From assembly GCF_019880585.1 (NCBI RefSeq), contig NZ_JAINVV010000003.1, positions 434,001-498,000 of the forward strand: a DNA stretch of 64,000 bases, read 5' to 3'. Below, in pieces: positions 7,616 through 15,948 of the stretch. The stretch comes from Sphingomonas colocasiae. Lineage in GTDB: Bacteria; Pseudomonadota; Alphaproteobacteria; Sphingomonadales; Sphingomonadaceae. Within the stretch, counting starts at the first letter, position 1, and the number at the start of each line of letters is the position of its first letter. Below the pieces are notes generated by a model. The model was not told where the DNA came from and searched no databases. It saw only the letters and a list, made by a program, of their open reading frames with translations. The position numbers and the translations under genes are program-made.

Positions 7616-8752
7616 ATGACTTTCCCGGAATCGCCGACAATCGAAGGGCTTCCCCGCCCCCGCATCCTCGCCGTGGGCGGCCGGACCGAGGTGCTGGAAA
7701 CGATCACCGACGAACTGGCCGCAGCCGGCCTCGTCGCCAGAGGCGAAACCATCGAGCGCGCGCTTGCCGGCATCGACGGTGCATTCGACCTGATCTCGTT
7801 CGGCGCGGGCGTTTCGACGGAGATCGCGGAGACGCTCGAACGGCGGCTCCGCCGAAACTCGCCCGGTGCCCGCTTCATCCGCACCTATGCTCCCTATGCC
7901 GCACATCAGATCGCCACCGCCGCGCGAGGAATCGCGCCACCGACGGTCGACCTGCCCGCCTATTGCGATCGCATCGGCTATAAGGGACCGCTCGAACCGA
8001 CGATCGAAACGCTCCGCGCGCTTCAACAACATCACCTCGCGTCGATCAGCTTCGAGGCGATCGACGTGCTCCTCGATCGCGGGATCGATCTGGCGCCCCA
8101 GGCGGTCGATGCCAAGCTGATCGGCGGGCGCAGGGGTGGCTATTGCTACGAGCAGAACGGCCTGTTCAAGCGCGTGCTCGCCGCCATCGGCTTCGCGGTG
8201 GACGGGCTCGTCGCCGGCGTCCGCTGGATGAAGGCGCCGGGTGCGCCGCCGCCGCCACGTACGCACATGGCGTTGCGCGTCACCATCGACGGCACGCCCT
8301 GGCTCGCCGATGTCGGCTTCGGATCGAGCGTGCCGCCGGCCCCGCTGCGGCTCGACATCGGGGACGAACAGCCGACCGGCCACGAATCCTTCCGGTTCGT
8401 GGGCGTGGGATCCGGCCTCTATCTCCAGGCTCGGATCCAGGATGGATGGCAGACGCTGTACGACCTGTCGCCCGAACCGATGCTCGACGGTCATTATGCG
8501 CTGTTCAACTGGTACACATCCACCAGCCCGGCATCGATCTTCCGTCAGAAACTGATCGTCGCCAGGATCACGGCAGACGCGCGCCACACACTGCTCGACA
8601 ACCGGTTGACCATCCGTTCCGCCGACGGCGCGATCGAGCGCCGTCATCTCGACGCGTCCGGCATCGGGCAAGCACTCGGCGACATCTTCCTGCTGGATGT
8701 GGAGGCGGCCTGGCGCCCGCTGATCGAACGCGCGGCAGCGCAGCTTACGTGA
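7616..8752 (+). CDS. Arylamine N-acetyltransferase with N-terminal receiver-like domain
   Basis: A 378-residue protein starting at ATG 7616 (CAGGAG upstream). Residues 112-378 are a complete arylamine N-acetyltransferase (NAT) domain, beginning like other NATs (LPAYCDRIGYKGPLEPT). The catalytic triad is intact: Cys177 in RRGGYCYEQNG, His217 in RTHMAL and Asp232 in ADVGFGS. NATs transfer acetyl from acetyl-CoA to arylamines and hydrazines. Residues 15-108 are extra: an alternating beta/alpha segment (PRILAVGGRTEVLETI, then FDLISFGAGVSTEIAETL) resembling a degenerate response-regulator receiver. Gly replaces the phospho-acceptor Asp. NATs are normally about 270-280 residues with no such extension. 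The promoter upstream looks SoxR/MerR-controlled, which suggests induction by redox-active or toxic aromatic compounds. Enzyme family certain; role of the extra domain unknown. Confidence 0.88.
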   Translation: MTFPESPTIEGLPRPRILAVGGRTEVLETITDELAAAGLVARGETIERALAGIDGAFDLISFGAGVSTEIAETLERRLRRNSPGARFIRTYAPYAAHQIATAARGIAPPTVDLPAYCDRIGYKGPLEPTIETLRALQQHHLASISFEAIDVLLDRGIDLAPQAVDAKLIGGRRGGYCYEQNGLFKRVLAAIGFAVDGLVAGVRWMKAPGAPPPPRTHMALRVTIDGTPWLADVGFGSSVPPAPLRLDIGDEQPTGHESFRFVGVGSGLYLQARIQDGWQTLYDLSPEPMLDGHYALFNWYTSTSPASIFRQKLIVARITADARHTLLDNRLTIRSADGAIERRHLDASGIGQALGDIFLLDVEAAWRPLIERAAAQLT

Positions 8753-8821
8753 AATTCATCTACCGGTCAGTTCGCCGGCATGCCCGCCATGCGATGATCG
8801 GACATCGATTGGAGTTATCCG

Positions 8822-9010
8822 ATGCCGACAGCATCACGCACCCTGCCCGCCCCCCTTCCCCCGGACTGCGACGCCGGGCGGCATGTGGTTTCCGGCGATA
8901 TCCGGATCGATGCGGCCGGAATCCGCCATGGCCGCTGCCGCCATTGCGGTTGCGAATTGCGTCGGCTGCCTGCGATCGGCCGGTGGTACCGATCGGGCCT
9001 GATGGGATGA
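8822..9010 (+). CDS. Small putative zinc-binding protein
   Basis: A 62-residue protein with a good ribosome-binding site (GGAG at 8811-8814, 7 nt before ATG). The C-terminal half GRCRHCGCELRRLP has three closely spaced Cys (CxxCxC) and ends in a basic, aromatic RRLPAIGRWYRSGLMG tail. The middle, HVVSGDIRIDAAGIRHG, reads like an ordered strand-rich segment. The layout suggests a small metal-binding protein; I recognise no named domain. It lies 69 nt after the acetyltransferase gene in the same direction, but no functional link is evident. Confidence 0.62.
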   Translation: MPTASRTLPAPLPPDCDAGRHVVSGDIRIDAAGIRHGRCRHCGCELRRLPAIGRWYRSGLMG

Positions 9011-9041
9011 TGCGCGGACGATCGCAGTTGCCGCGCGCCCC

Positions 9042-9305
9042 TCATGTGCGTTTGCGCGGCCCGTTCGTCAGTTGCGTCAGATCCATCCCGGCATTCGGCG
9101 GCAACACATCGAAACGCGGCATTTCGGCGTTTCGCCCGCCGGCCTGTTCGCAGACAAGCCCATGCTCGATATCGAGCATCAGCTCGTAATGGCGCGCCAT
9201 CTTCAGGTGCGCGGCCTTTGCGGCCGGATCGCGCGCATGAAGCGCCGCCTGGCGCTCCTGCACCGCGCGGCGCTCGCAATAAGCCCTCTCCTTGAAAGTG
9301 AGCAT
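9042..9305 (-). CDS. Small hypothetical protein, helical
   Basis: An 87-residue protein. GAGGAG lies about 10 nt upstream of the ATG at 9303-9305. The first 55 residues are strongly helical and charged (YCERRAVQERQAALHARDP, then AAHLKMARHYELMLDIEHG), a pattern common in short uncharacterised sphingomonad proteins. The last 30 residues are proline-rich and probably disordered. There is no signal peptide or membrane segment. Function unknown. Confidence 0.6.
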   Translation of the reverse strand: MLTFKERAYCERRAVQERQAALHARDPAAKAAHLKMARHYELMLDIEHGLVCEQAGGRNAEMPRFDVLPPNAGMDLTQLTNGPRKRT

Positions 9306-9439
9306 GTGGGGGGTGCTCCTCGATCAACCGAGGCATGCTGGCAACGCATGGTTACCATCCCCTTGTTGGCAAAAGTTTTTTTACCACCCAAAATGGCTGG
9401 ATCCAGGGATGGGCGGAGCCGCCCTTCCCCGTCACGCCG

Positions 9440-11395
9440 TCAGCGCACCTCCGTGTAGACATAGTCGTGCTGGCTGTCGCGGACGGTGAGCGTGCGGGCG
9501 CCGTCCTTGCTGCCGACCACGGCTTCGACCCCGATCGCGCCGCCGCCGGCCGAGACGATCGAGACGGTGCCGTCGGCATTCTTGCGTGTGGCGACCGGGC
9601 CTTCGATGAAGCCCGCCTTCATCCACTTGGCGCCGCCGCGATCGCTGAAGCTGATCTTGCCGTCGATCTGGCTGCGATAGGTCGTCGCAAGCCCCGCCAG
9701 CACCGCCGGATCGCCCGGCACGGTCAGCTTGGCGCGGCGTGCCTGGGCCTGGGCCTTGATGCGCGCGGCGACCGCGGCGACGTCCTGCGCGGCCTCCGGC
9801 TTGCCATCGTAAACCACTTCGAGCAGGCGGCGGAGATAGGGCGCGATCATCGAGGCGCCGGGATCGGCATTGGTCAGGATCACCGCGCCGATGCCCGCAT
9901 CGGGCAGCACGAAGAAGCTGCTGTGATAGCCCTGCAAGGTGCCGCCATGCGTGACCACGGTCACGCCCGAGACGACGCGCTCCATCAGCCCCATGCCGTA
10001 CCAGCCATTCTCCCCGATCGGCACGCCATGCTTGCGGCGTTCGAGCAGATTGGCTTCGCTGACCAGCCTCTTGCCCTCTGGCGTCAACCCCTTGGAGAGT
10101 TCGAGCTGCGCATAGCGCGCCATGTCCGCAGCACTCGACCAGGCCCCGCCAGCCGGGCGGTGGGGCACGATCAGGTGATTGAAGGTGTTGGGAATCTCGA
10201 CCATCCGGCCATCGACATCCAGCCCGTGCGGCCGCGCCCAGTCGCCCTTTTCCGCCGCCGCATTGTCGAAACCCGTATCGCGCATGCCGAGCGGCCCGAA
10301 GATGCGTGTCTGCATCGCCTTGTCGAAGGCCGCGCCCAATTCCATCTTCGGATAGGCGAGGCTCCCGCCCAGATAGCCGGCGGCCGACGCCATCAGATTG
10401 TTATATTGGAACAATTCGCCGAATTTGCTGGTCGGCTGGGTTTCCGCGAGCTGGCGGAACGTGTCCGACGCCGGCGCGCCGGCATCGGCCAGGATGAACG
10501 CATAATCCTTGCGCGGCAGGCCGGTGCAGGCGCAGACGAGATGGCGGACGAGCGTGGACTGGGTGACGGCGTCGCTGCCCAGGCGGAACGCGGGATAGAG
10601 GTCCGTCACCTTCTGGTCCCAGCGCAGCTTGCCTTCATCGGCCAGCACCGAGAGCAAAAGCGTCGCCATGCCCTTGGTATTGGAAGCGACCATGAACTTG
10701 GTGTGCGCGGTCACGGGCTCGTTCCCGCCGATCTCGCGCACGCCGACGCCGCCTTCCCAGACGACCTTGCCCTGATCGATCAGCGCGATGCCGACGCCGG
10801 GCACTTCGAGCTGCTTCGCCGATTCCGCGACGAAATCGCGGATCGCCTGGATGCGATCGGGCGTCAGCCGGTGCGCGGCCTTGCCCGCGAACGTCTCCGG
10901 CGCATAGCCGGCGGGACGGAGGCTCCCCTGGATCACCGAGGTCGCGGCGGAGCGCTTGTTGGCGGTCGATTCGGCGCCGTCGGTGATCACCACCGTCCAG
11001 CCCTTGTCCTTGCGCAGCGCGAGCGCCGAAACCGTCGCCCGCTCGTTGGGCGAGGTTTCATAGGCGATGCCCACCCGCTCGTCCCAGCCGTCACCGCGCG
11101 CGGCGGGGCTCACCAGCCGCACCGTCCGCGCCGCATCGGGCCGGTATGCCGCCCAGGCCTTCGCGGCGGCGGCCTGGGCGGACTCGGCCTCCCCCGCATC
11201 GACCACCGCGATGTTGAGATTGGCCTCCGGCGCGGCGAATATGGTCGCACTGCCCTTCACCGTCATCGTCCAGTCGCGCGGCTGGGTATAGGAGATGCCC
11301 GATGCGGTCTTGCCCGGCGTATCGGATGGAACCGGCGCCTGGGCGGCCAAGGCGGCCGGAAGGCTCAGCAAGGCGAGAGCGAGCATGAATTTCAC
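9440..11395 (-). CDS. Periplasmic serine hydrolase, beta-lactamase/PBP family, with N- and C-terminal extra domains
   Basis: A 651-residue protein with a Sec signal peptide (MKFMLALALLSLPAALAA). I used the GTG at 11393-11395, since GGGGAGG ends 6 nt upstream; the ATG nine codons earlier has no such site. Residues 30-165 form a beta-rich region of the kind seen before some class-C-like hydrolases. The catalytic domain spans about 180-510 and shows S238-N-T-K241 (SxxK), Y331-N-N333 (YxN) and H483-G-G (in place of KTG). The HGG variant is usual for esterase or D-aminopeptidase-like members rather than true beta-lactamases. The last 110 residues are another beta-rich segment. It probably acts in the periplasm on peptides, esters or lactams. 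The gene stands alone, divergent from the PhzF-like gene. Confidence 0.88.
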   Translation of the reverse strand: MKFMLALALLSLPAALAAQAPVPSDTPGKTASGISYTQPRDWTMTVKGSATIFAAPEANLNIAVVDAGEAESAQAAAAKAWAAYRPDAARTVRLVSPAARGDGWDERVGIAYETSPNERATVSALALRKDKGWTVVITDGAESTANKRSAATSVIQGSLRPAGYAPETFAGKAAHRLTPDRIQAIRDFVAESAKQLEVPGVGIALIDQGKVVWEGGVGVREIGGNEPVTAHTKFMVASNTKGMATLLLSVLADEGKLRWDQKVTDLYPAFRLGSDAVTQSTLVRHLVCACTGLPRKDYAFILADAGAPASDTFRQLAETQPTSKFGELFQYNNLMASAAGYLGGSLAYPKMELGAAFDKAMQTRIFGPLGMRDTGFDNAAAEKGDWARPHGLDVDGRMVEIPNTFNHLIVPHRPAGGAWSSAADMARYAQLELSKGLTPEGKRLVSEANLLERRKHGVPIGENGWYGMGLMERVVSGVTVVTHGGTLQGYHSSFFVLPDAGIGAVILTNADPGASMIAPYLRRLLEVVYDGKPEAAQDVAAVAARIKAQAQARRAKLTVPGDPAVLAGLATTYRSQIDGKISFSDRGGAKWMKAGFIEGPVATRKNADGTVSIVSAGGGAIGVEAVVGSKDGARTLTVRDSQHDYVYTEVR

Positions 11396-11620
11396 GATAA
11401 ACCTCCCCGTCCATGGCGGCACCAGTCACATTGCCGGCGCCCGCTCATGAAAAAAACTGATAAGATGTGCAAAAAGAATCCTGATTGGAAATAGGCGCCG
11501 CAACGCGCCGAAAGTCAATATGCTCGCCGGTGGAACGATCCTCGAATAGTGTCGAATGGGGCCCTGTTCCGCAGCGACACCGACGGGCAGGATCGCCGCC
11601 GCATGGCTGAAGGATAGCAT

Positions 11621-12505
11621 ATGGCCGAATTCGATTATCTGACGATCGACGTGTTCACCAAACGGCGTTTCGGCGGCAATCCGCTGGCGGTGTTTCCCAA
11701 GGCGGAGGGGCTGGACACGGCAACGATGCAGGCGCTGGCCGCCGAGCTCAATTACAGCGAGACCACCTTCGTGCTGCCGCCCGAGGATTCCGCCAATACC
11801 GCACGGGTCCGCATCTTCAACCGTACCGCCGAAATGCCCTTTGCCGGCCACCCCAATGTCGGCACCGCCTATGTGCTGGCCCGGCACGGCCATGCCCACG
11901 GGCAGACACTGCGCTTCGAGGAGGTCGCCGGGCTCGTCGACGTCCGGCTGATCGAGGAGAACGGTGCTCCGGTCGGCGCCGAGATCGACGCGCCGCAGCC
12001 GCTGAGCCTGCTGGGCGAGCTACCCGTGGACGGCATCGCCCAATGCCTGTCGCTGCCCGCCGATGCGATCATGCTTGCAGAACATCCGCCCGTCCGCGCC
12101 AGCGTCGGCGTCGATTTCGTGCTGGTCCAGGTCCGGCCCGAAGCGCTTGGCGCGGCGGTACCCGACCTTGCCGCCTATCGCCGCCTGGCGGCCGCCACCG
12201 TCGAACCCGGCGGGCGGCTTTCGATCTTCCTCTACGCGGTCGAGGGATCCGGCATCCGCGCCCGCATGTTCGCGCCGCTCGCCGGCACCTGGGAGGATCC
12301 GGCGACGGGCAGCGCCAATGCCGCGCTCGCGGCGCTCCGCCTGTCGATCAAGGGTGGCGAGGTGCTGGACTATGACGCGGTCCAGGGCGTCGAGATGGGC
12401 CGCGAAAGCCATTTGTCGCTGCGGGCCTGGCGGGCGCCCGACGGCATCCGCGCCAGCGTGGGCGGGCGCTGCGTCGATATGTTCTCGGGGAAGGTGATCC
12501 TCTAG
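11621..12505 (+). CDS. PhzF-family phenazine biosynthesis-like isomerase
   Basis: A 294-residue PhzF/DapF-fold protein. The N-terminus (FDYLTIDVFTKRRFGGNPLA), the NYSETTF motif with catalytic Glu47, and MPFAGHPNVGTAYVL (GHP at 76-78) are diagnostic. WEDPATGSANAALAAL near residue 227 is the second-domain equivalent. True PhzF isomerises dihydro-3-hydroxyanthranilate in phenazine synthesis, but no other phenazine genes are present, so this is probably one of the many family members of unknown substrate. The stop codons of this gene and of the convergent amidohydrolase gene overlap by 4 nt (12502-12505), leaving no room for a terminator between them. Confidence 0.92.
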   Translation: MAEFDYLTIDVFTKRRFGGNPLAVFPKAEGLDTATMQALAAELNYSETTFVLPPEDSANTARVRIFNRTAEMPFAGHPNVGTAYVLARHGHAHGQTLRFEEVAGLVDVRLIEENGAPVGAEIDAPQPLSLLGELPVDGIAQCLSLPADAIMLAEHPPVRASVGVDFVLVQVRPEALGAAVPDLAAYRRLAAATVEPGGRLSIFLYAVEGSGIRARMFAPLAGTWEDPATGSANAALAALRLSIKGGEVLDYDAVQGVEMGRESHLSLRAWRAPDGIRASVGGRCVDMFSGKVIL

Positions 12506-13725
12506 GCGGTGACCGGCCGCCCACCTTTCCACACGGCGTGGATCGCCGTGGAATCCTCGTAGAGCAGCGCGATATCGTCGAGCGGATTGCCGTCGATGAC
12601 GAGGAAATCGGCGAAGGCGCCGGGCGCGATCGTGCCGAGCTGCCCTTCCCGGCCCAAAATCGCGGCGTTGACCGAGGTCGCCGATTCCAGGATCTGGAAG
12701 GGCGTTTCGGCCTGGGCGCGCAGGCGGAACTCGTCGCGCTGGTGGCGGTGGAGCGTGCCGAGCAGATCGGTGCCGAACCCCAGCCGGACGCCCGCGCGCC
12801 GGCAGATGCGGATCGCCTCCAGCCCCTGCCCCGCCACATCCTCCAGCTTGGCGAGCAGATGCGGCGCGGCGCCTTCGGCGACGCCGTTGCGGCGGAAGGC
12901 CTCATAGGTGGCGAGCGTCGGCACGACAAAGGCGCCATTCTCCGCCACCGCCCGTGCCGCCGCCTCGTCGATCAGATTGCCATGCTCGATCGTGCGCACG
13001 CCCAGCCGGACGGCGCGCGCGATCGTTTCGGCGGTGTACGCGTGCGCCGCGACATAGGCGCGACGGCGGCGCGCCTCATCGACGACCGCGGCGATCTCGT
13101 CCTCCGAGAATTGCAGCATCCAGATCGGATCGCTGGGCGAGGCGATCCCGCCCGAGACGAAGATCTTCAGGTGATGCGCGCCCTGGCGCAGCGCCTCGCG
13201 CGCCGCCTTGCGCATCGCATCGACGCCGTCGACGCGCTCGGCCAGGATGCCGCGACCCGCGCATCCGCAGACATCGTCATGCTCGTGCGGCGCGCGGATA
13301 TCGCCATGCCCGCCGCTCTGGCTGAAGGCGCGGCCGCAATAGAAAAGACGCGGTCCGGCGATCCAGCCTTCCTCGATCGCACGCCACAGCCCGTAATCGC
13401 CGCCGCCCACGTCGCGCACCGTGGTGAAGCCGCGCTTCAGCGCATCCTCCATCAGATGCCGCGCGCGCTGCGCCAGATAGGTCGGCGGCAGGCTTTCGAG
13501 CCGGACAAAGTCGATATCGGACGCATAGGCGTGGAAATGCGCGTCGATCAGCCCGGGGATCACGCAGCGCCCGTCCATGTCGATAACGCGATCCGCCGCT
13601 CCCGTCGTGTCGAGGGGCAGGATCGCCGCGAAGCGATCGCCCTCGATCAGGATCGCGGCGCGATCTGTCAGTTCGGGGCTGACACCGTCGAAGACGACGG
13701 CGTTACGAAGAAGCGTGCGCTGCAT
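12502..13725 (-). CDS. Amidohydrolase family protein (imidazolonepropionase/prolidase-like)
   Basis: A 407-residue metal-dependent amidohydrolase, last gene of the reverse-strand operon. The start at ATG 13723-13725 (MQRTLLRNAVVFDG, with AGGAA upstream) lies inside the end of the permease gene, a 23-nt overlap that suggests translational coupling. Metal-binding motifs are DAHFH (residues 61-65), the Lys in HHLKIFVSGG, AHAY, EHGN and GTDLLG. The HxH...K...H...H...D order is that of the superfamily. There is no signal peptide, so it is cytoplasmic. In this operon it may hydrolyse an N-carbamoyl or N-acyl amino acid released by ring opening, or another ring amide; the exact substrate cannot be inferred. 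Confidence 0.9.
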   Translation of the reverse strand: MQRTLLRNAVVFDGVSPELTDRAAILIEGDRFAAILPLDTTGAADRVIDMDGRCVIPGLIDAHFHAYASDIDFVRLESLPPTYLAQRARHLMEDALKRGFTTVRDVGGGDYGLWRAIEEGWIAGPRLFYCGRAFSQSGGHGDIRAPHEHDDVCGCAGRGILAERVDGVDAMRKAAREALRQGAHHLKIFVSGGIASPSDPIWMLQFSEDEIAAVVDEARRRRAYVAAHAYTAETIARAVRLGVRTIEHGNLIDEAAARAVAENGAFVVPTLATYEAFRRNGVAEGAAPHLLAKLEDVAGQGLEAIRICRRAGVRLGFGTDLLGTLHRHQRDEFRLRAQAETPFQILESATSVNAAILGREGQLGTIAPGAFADFLVIDGNPLDDIALLYEDSTAIHAVWKGGRPVTA

Positions 13726-14953
13726 CTGGTTTCCTGATCCTGAGGGACATGAACGAGGCGGCAAAGGCGATCATGAAGCCGTCGAGCGCCGAGATGCCGC
13801 TCAATCCCATCCCATGATATTCGCTGAGCGCGGCGGCGAGGCTGCCCAGCGCCCAGATCGCCAGATTGACGAAGCGGAACCCGGCCCGCGCTTCGGAGCC
13901 GTCATGCGGCGCGAACAGCGCCTCGACCGCGAGGATCGCGGCGGCGGGCGGAAAGACGAAGGCCAGCAGCACCAGGAAGCCGACAAAGCCGGCCTGGACG
14001 CCCGCGAGCGCCAGCGCCATGCCCAGCACCATCGTCGCCAGGACGATCGCCGGAAAGCGCAAGCCGCGCAGCCAGGTCGAGGTCGCGAGCGCCGAGGAAT
14101 AGAGACACATGATCCCGTTCTGCATCAGCCCGAGCGGCAGCAGCAATGTCAGCATCGCCGGCATGCCGAGCGCGAGCAGGATCGTGATCGGCTCGTCGCT
14201 GCGCGTCACCGCGCCCGCCGCCGCATAGCAGCCGAGAACGACCGCCCAGACCGGTCCGAGCGCCACCCCCGCCGCGATCGCGGCATTGCGTGCCTTGCCG
14301 ACGAAACGGCTGTAATCGGGCATGATCAGGCAGCCTACGACATACGCGCCGACGATCGCGGAAATGCCGGTGCCGATCGAGGTTCCGCCGATCGACACCG
14401 GTGCTTCACTCAATCGGGGAATGGCGGCGAAACCGACAAAGCCGACCAGCAGCACCAGCAAGGGCGCGAACAGCAAGGGCGCGCGTGCGATCACCGCGAT
14501 GCCGAACATGGCGACCACGCCGATGACGAGCGAAGCGACGACGATGCCCGGCGCGGGCGATATGCCGATGCCCAGCGTCAATCGCATGGCGCTGGCGAGC
14601 AGCTGGCCGATAAAGCCCATTTCGACGGCGAACCAGCCGAGCAGCGCCGCGCCGAGCGCTACGTTCAGGACAAGCGCGCCCTGGCGGCCGAAGCTCCGTT
14701 CGGCCAGCAATGCCGTCGAACAGCGCGACCGAACGCCGGCCCAGGCCGTGAGCATGGCCAGCGCCGCCGTCAGCGCGCAGCCGATGACAATGATCAACGC
14801 GCCCCGCGCCATGCCGTGATCGCGGTCGATCGATCCGCCCAGGAAGATGATCGGAACCCCGATCACCGCATTGGCGACGATCAGCGCGACCGTCGCCGCC
14901 GGGCGCGTCGCCCGGTCCTCCGGAACGGGCTGGCGCGGGAAATCTCCGGTCAC
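13703..14953 (-). CDS. NCS1-family (cytosine/hydantoin permease-like) transporter
   Basis: A 416-residue inner-membrane protein with about twelve hydrophobic helices. Examples are VALIVANAVIGVPIIFLGGS and LVIGVVAMFGIAVIARAP. GAYVVGCLIMPDYSRFV is the conserved NCS1 segment. The family imports cytosine, purines, allantoin and, in Mhp1, hydantoins by Na+ or H+ symport. The GTG start overlaps the TGA stop of the oxidoreductase gene (GTGA), and its own end overlaps the amidohydrolase start. Its place between hydantoinase-type enzymes and an amidohydrolase makes a hydantoin or cyclic-amide substrate the most economical reading. Confidence 0.87.
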   Translation of the reverse strand: MTGDFPRQPVPEDRATRPAATVALIVANAVIGVPIIFLGGSIDRDHGMARGALIIVIGCALTAALAMLTAWAGVRSRCSTALLAERSFGRQGALVLNVALGAALLGWFAVEMGFIGQLLASAMRLTLGIGISPAPGIVVASLVIGVVAMFGIAVIARAPLLFAPLLVLLVGFVGFAAIPRLSEAPVSIGGTSIGTGISAIVGAYVVGCLIMPDYSRFVGKARNAAIAAGVALGPVWAVVLGCYAAAGAVTRSDEPITILLALGMPAMLTLLLPLGLMQNGIMCLYSSALATSTWLRGLRFPAIVLATMVLGMALALAGVQAGFVGFLVLLAFVFPPAAAILAVEALFAPHDGSEARAGFRFVNLAIWALGSLAAALSEYHGMGLSGISALDGFMIAFAASFMSLRIRKPDAAHASS

Positions 14954-15948
14954 GCGATGCCGACCAGGATCTTGCCGATCTGTTCCTGGCTGTCGAGCCG
15001 GCGATAGGCCTGGATCGCATCGTCGAAGGGCACCACCGTATCGATCACCGGGCGCAGGCCGGCGGCGATCTCCGCTTCGATCCAGGCGATGGCGCGCGCG
15101 AGTTGCTCAGGATGCCGGACATGATTGAACATCGAATAGGGATGAACCACCGCCGCGTGGCGGACGAGGCGGACGATATCGAGTTCGGTCGCCCCGCCGG
15201 AGAGGACGCCATAGATGAAGATGCGCGCATCATCGGCCAGCGCGTCGAGATAGGCGGCGACGAACGGGCCGCCGACGGGATCGAAGACCACACGGACACC
15301 CTTTCCGCCGGTTTCCGTCAGGATACGGGCGGCAAGGTCATCGCCATCGCCCACAACCAGCACCACGTCCGCCCCGACCGCGCGGATCATCTCGACCTTG
15401 TCCGGTGATCGCGTCGTCGCGATGACGCCGGCGCCACGGCGCCTGGCAAGCTGGATCGCGGCGAGCCCTGCGCTGCTGCTCGCGGCGGGGATCAGCACAT
15501 GATCCCCGGGGCCGATATCGGCGACGCCGATCAGCGCGAACCAGGCGGTCAGATACTGCATCCAGGCGGCGGCCGCCTGTTCGGCGGTGAGGTCTTCCGG
15601 CCAGGGTGCGAGATAGGCCTGTGGCACGGTCGCGAACTCGCCCTGCACGCCATAATCGGCATTGTGGAAGGGCACGGTGCAGACGCGGCGGCCGACCAGC
15701 GCCGGATCGACATCCGTGCCCACCGCGACCACGGTGCCCGCGCATTCGGATCCGATCCGCGACGGCAAACGGGGCAGCGAATAATGCTCGCCGCGCGTGA
15801 ACAGCCAGTCGGCGCGGTTGAGCGCGAAGGCCGCGACCTGGATCCGCACCTCGCCGGTACCGAGCGGCGCGTGCCCGATCCGGTCGATCGCCAGCACCTC
15901 GACCGGATCGCCGAGCGCATGGAAGCGGAGCGCGCGGAAATCGCCCAT
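14950..15948 (-). CDS. MDR-family NADPH:quinone reductase-like oxidoreductase
   Basis: A 332-residue medium-chain dehydrogenase/reductase. It starts at ATG 15946-15948, sharing one base with the stop of the subunit B gene (TGATG). The N-terminal substrate domain contains IGSECAGTVVAVG. The Rossmann domain has LIPAASSSAGLAAIQLAR and later VVFDPVGG. The Cys/His ligands of zinc alcohol dehydrogenases are absent, placing it with zinc-free quinone oxidoreductase or enoyl reductase-like members. Within the operon it could reduce an unsaturated ring or side chain before or after hydrolysis. That role is inference only. Confidence 0.88.
   Translation of the reverse strand: MGDFRALRFHALGDPVEVLAIDRIGHAPLGTGEVRIQVAAFALNRADWLFTRGEHYSLPRLPSRIGSECAGTVVAVGTDVDPALVGRRVCTVPFHNADYGVQGEFATVPQAYLAPWPEDLTAEQAAAAWMQYLTAWFALIGVADIGPGDHVLIPAASSSAGLAAIQLARRRGAGVIATTRSPDKVEMIRAVGADVVLVVGDGDDLAARILTETGGKGVRVVFDPVGGPFVAAYLDALADDARIFIYGVLSGGATELDIVRLVRHAAVVHPYSMFNHVRHPEQLARAIAWIEAEIAAGLRPVIDTVVPFDDAIQAYRRLDSQEQIGKILVGIA

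Noticed and set aside
7434-7640. A 68-codon reverse-strand frame as the missing MerR-type regulator.
   Set aside because: It contains no helix-turn-helix and overlaps the promoter and the start of the acetyltransferase gene.
11621-12505. The PhzF-like gene as part of a phenazine biosynthesis cluster.
   Set aside because: No phzA-E or phzG homologue is present. Isolated PhzF-like proteins are common in bacteria that make no phenazine.
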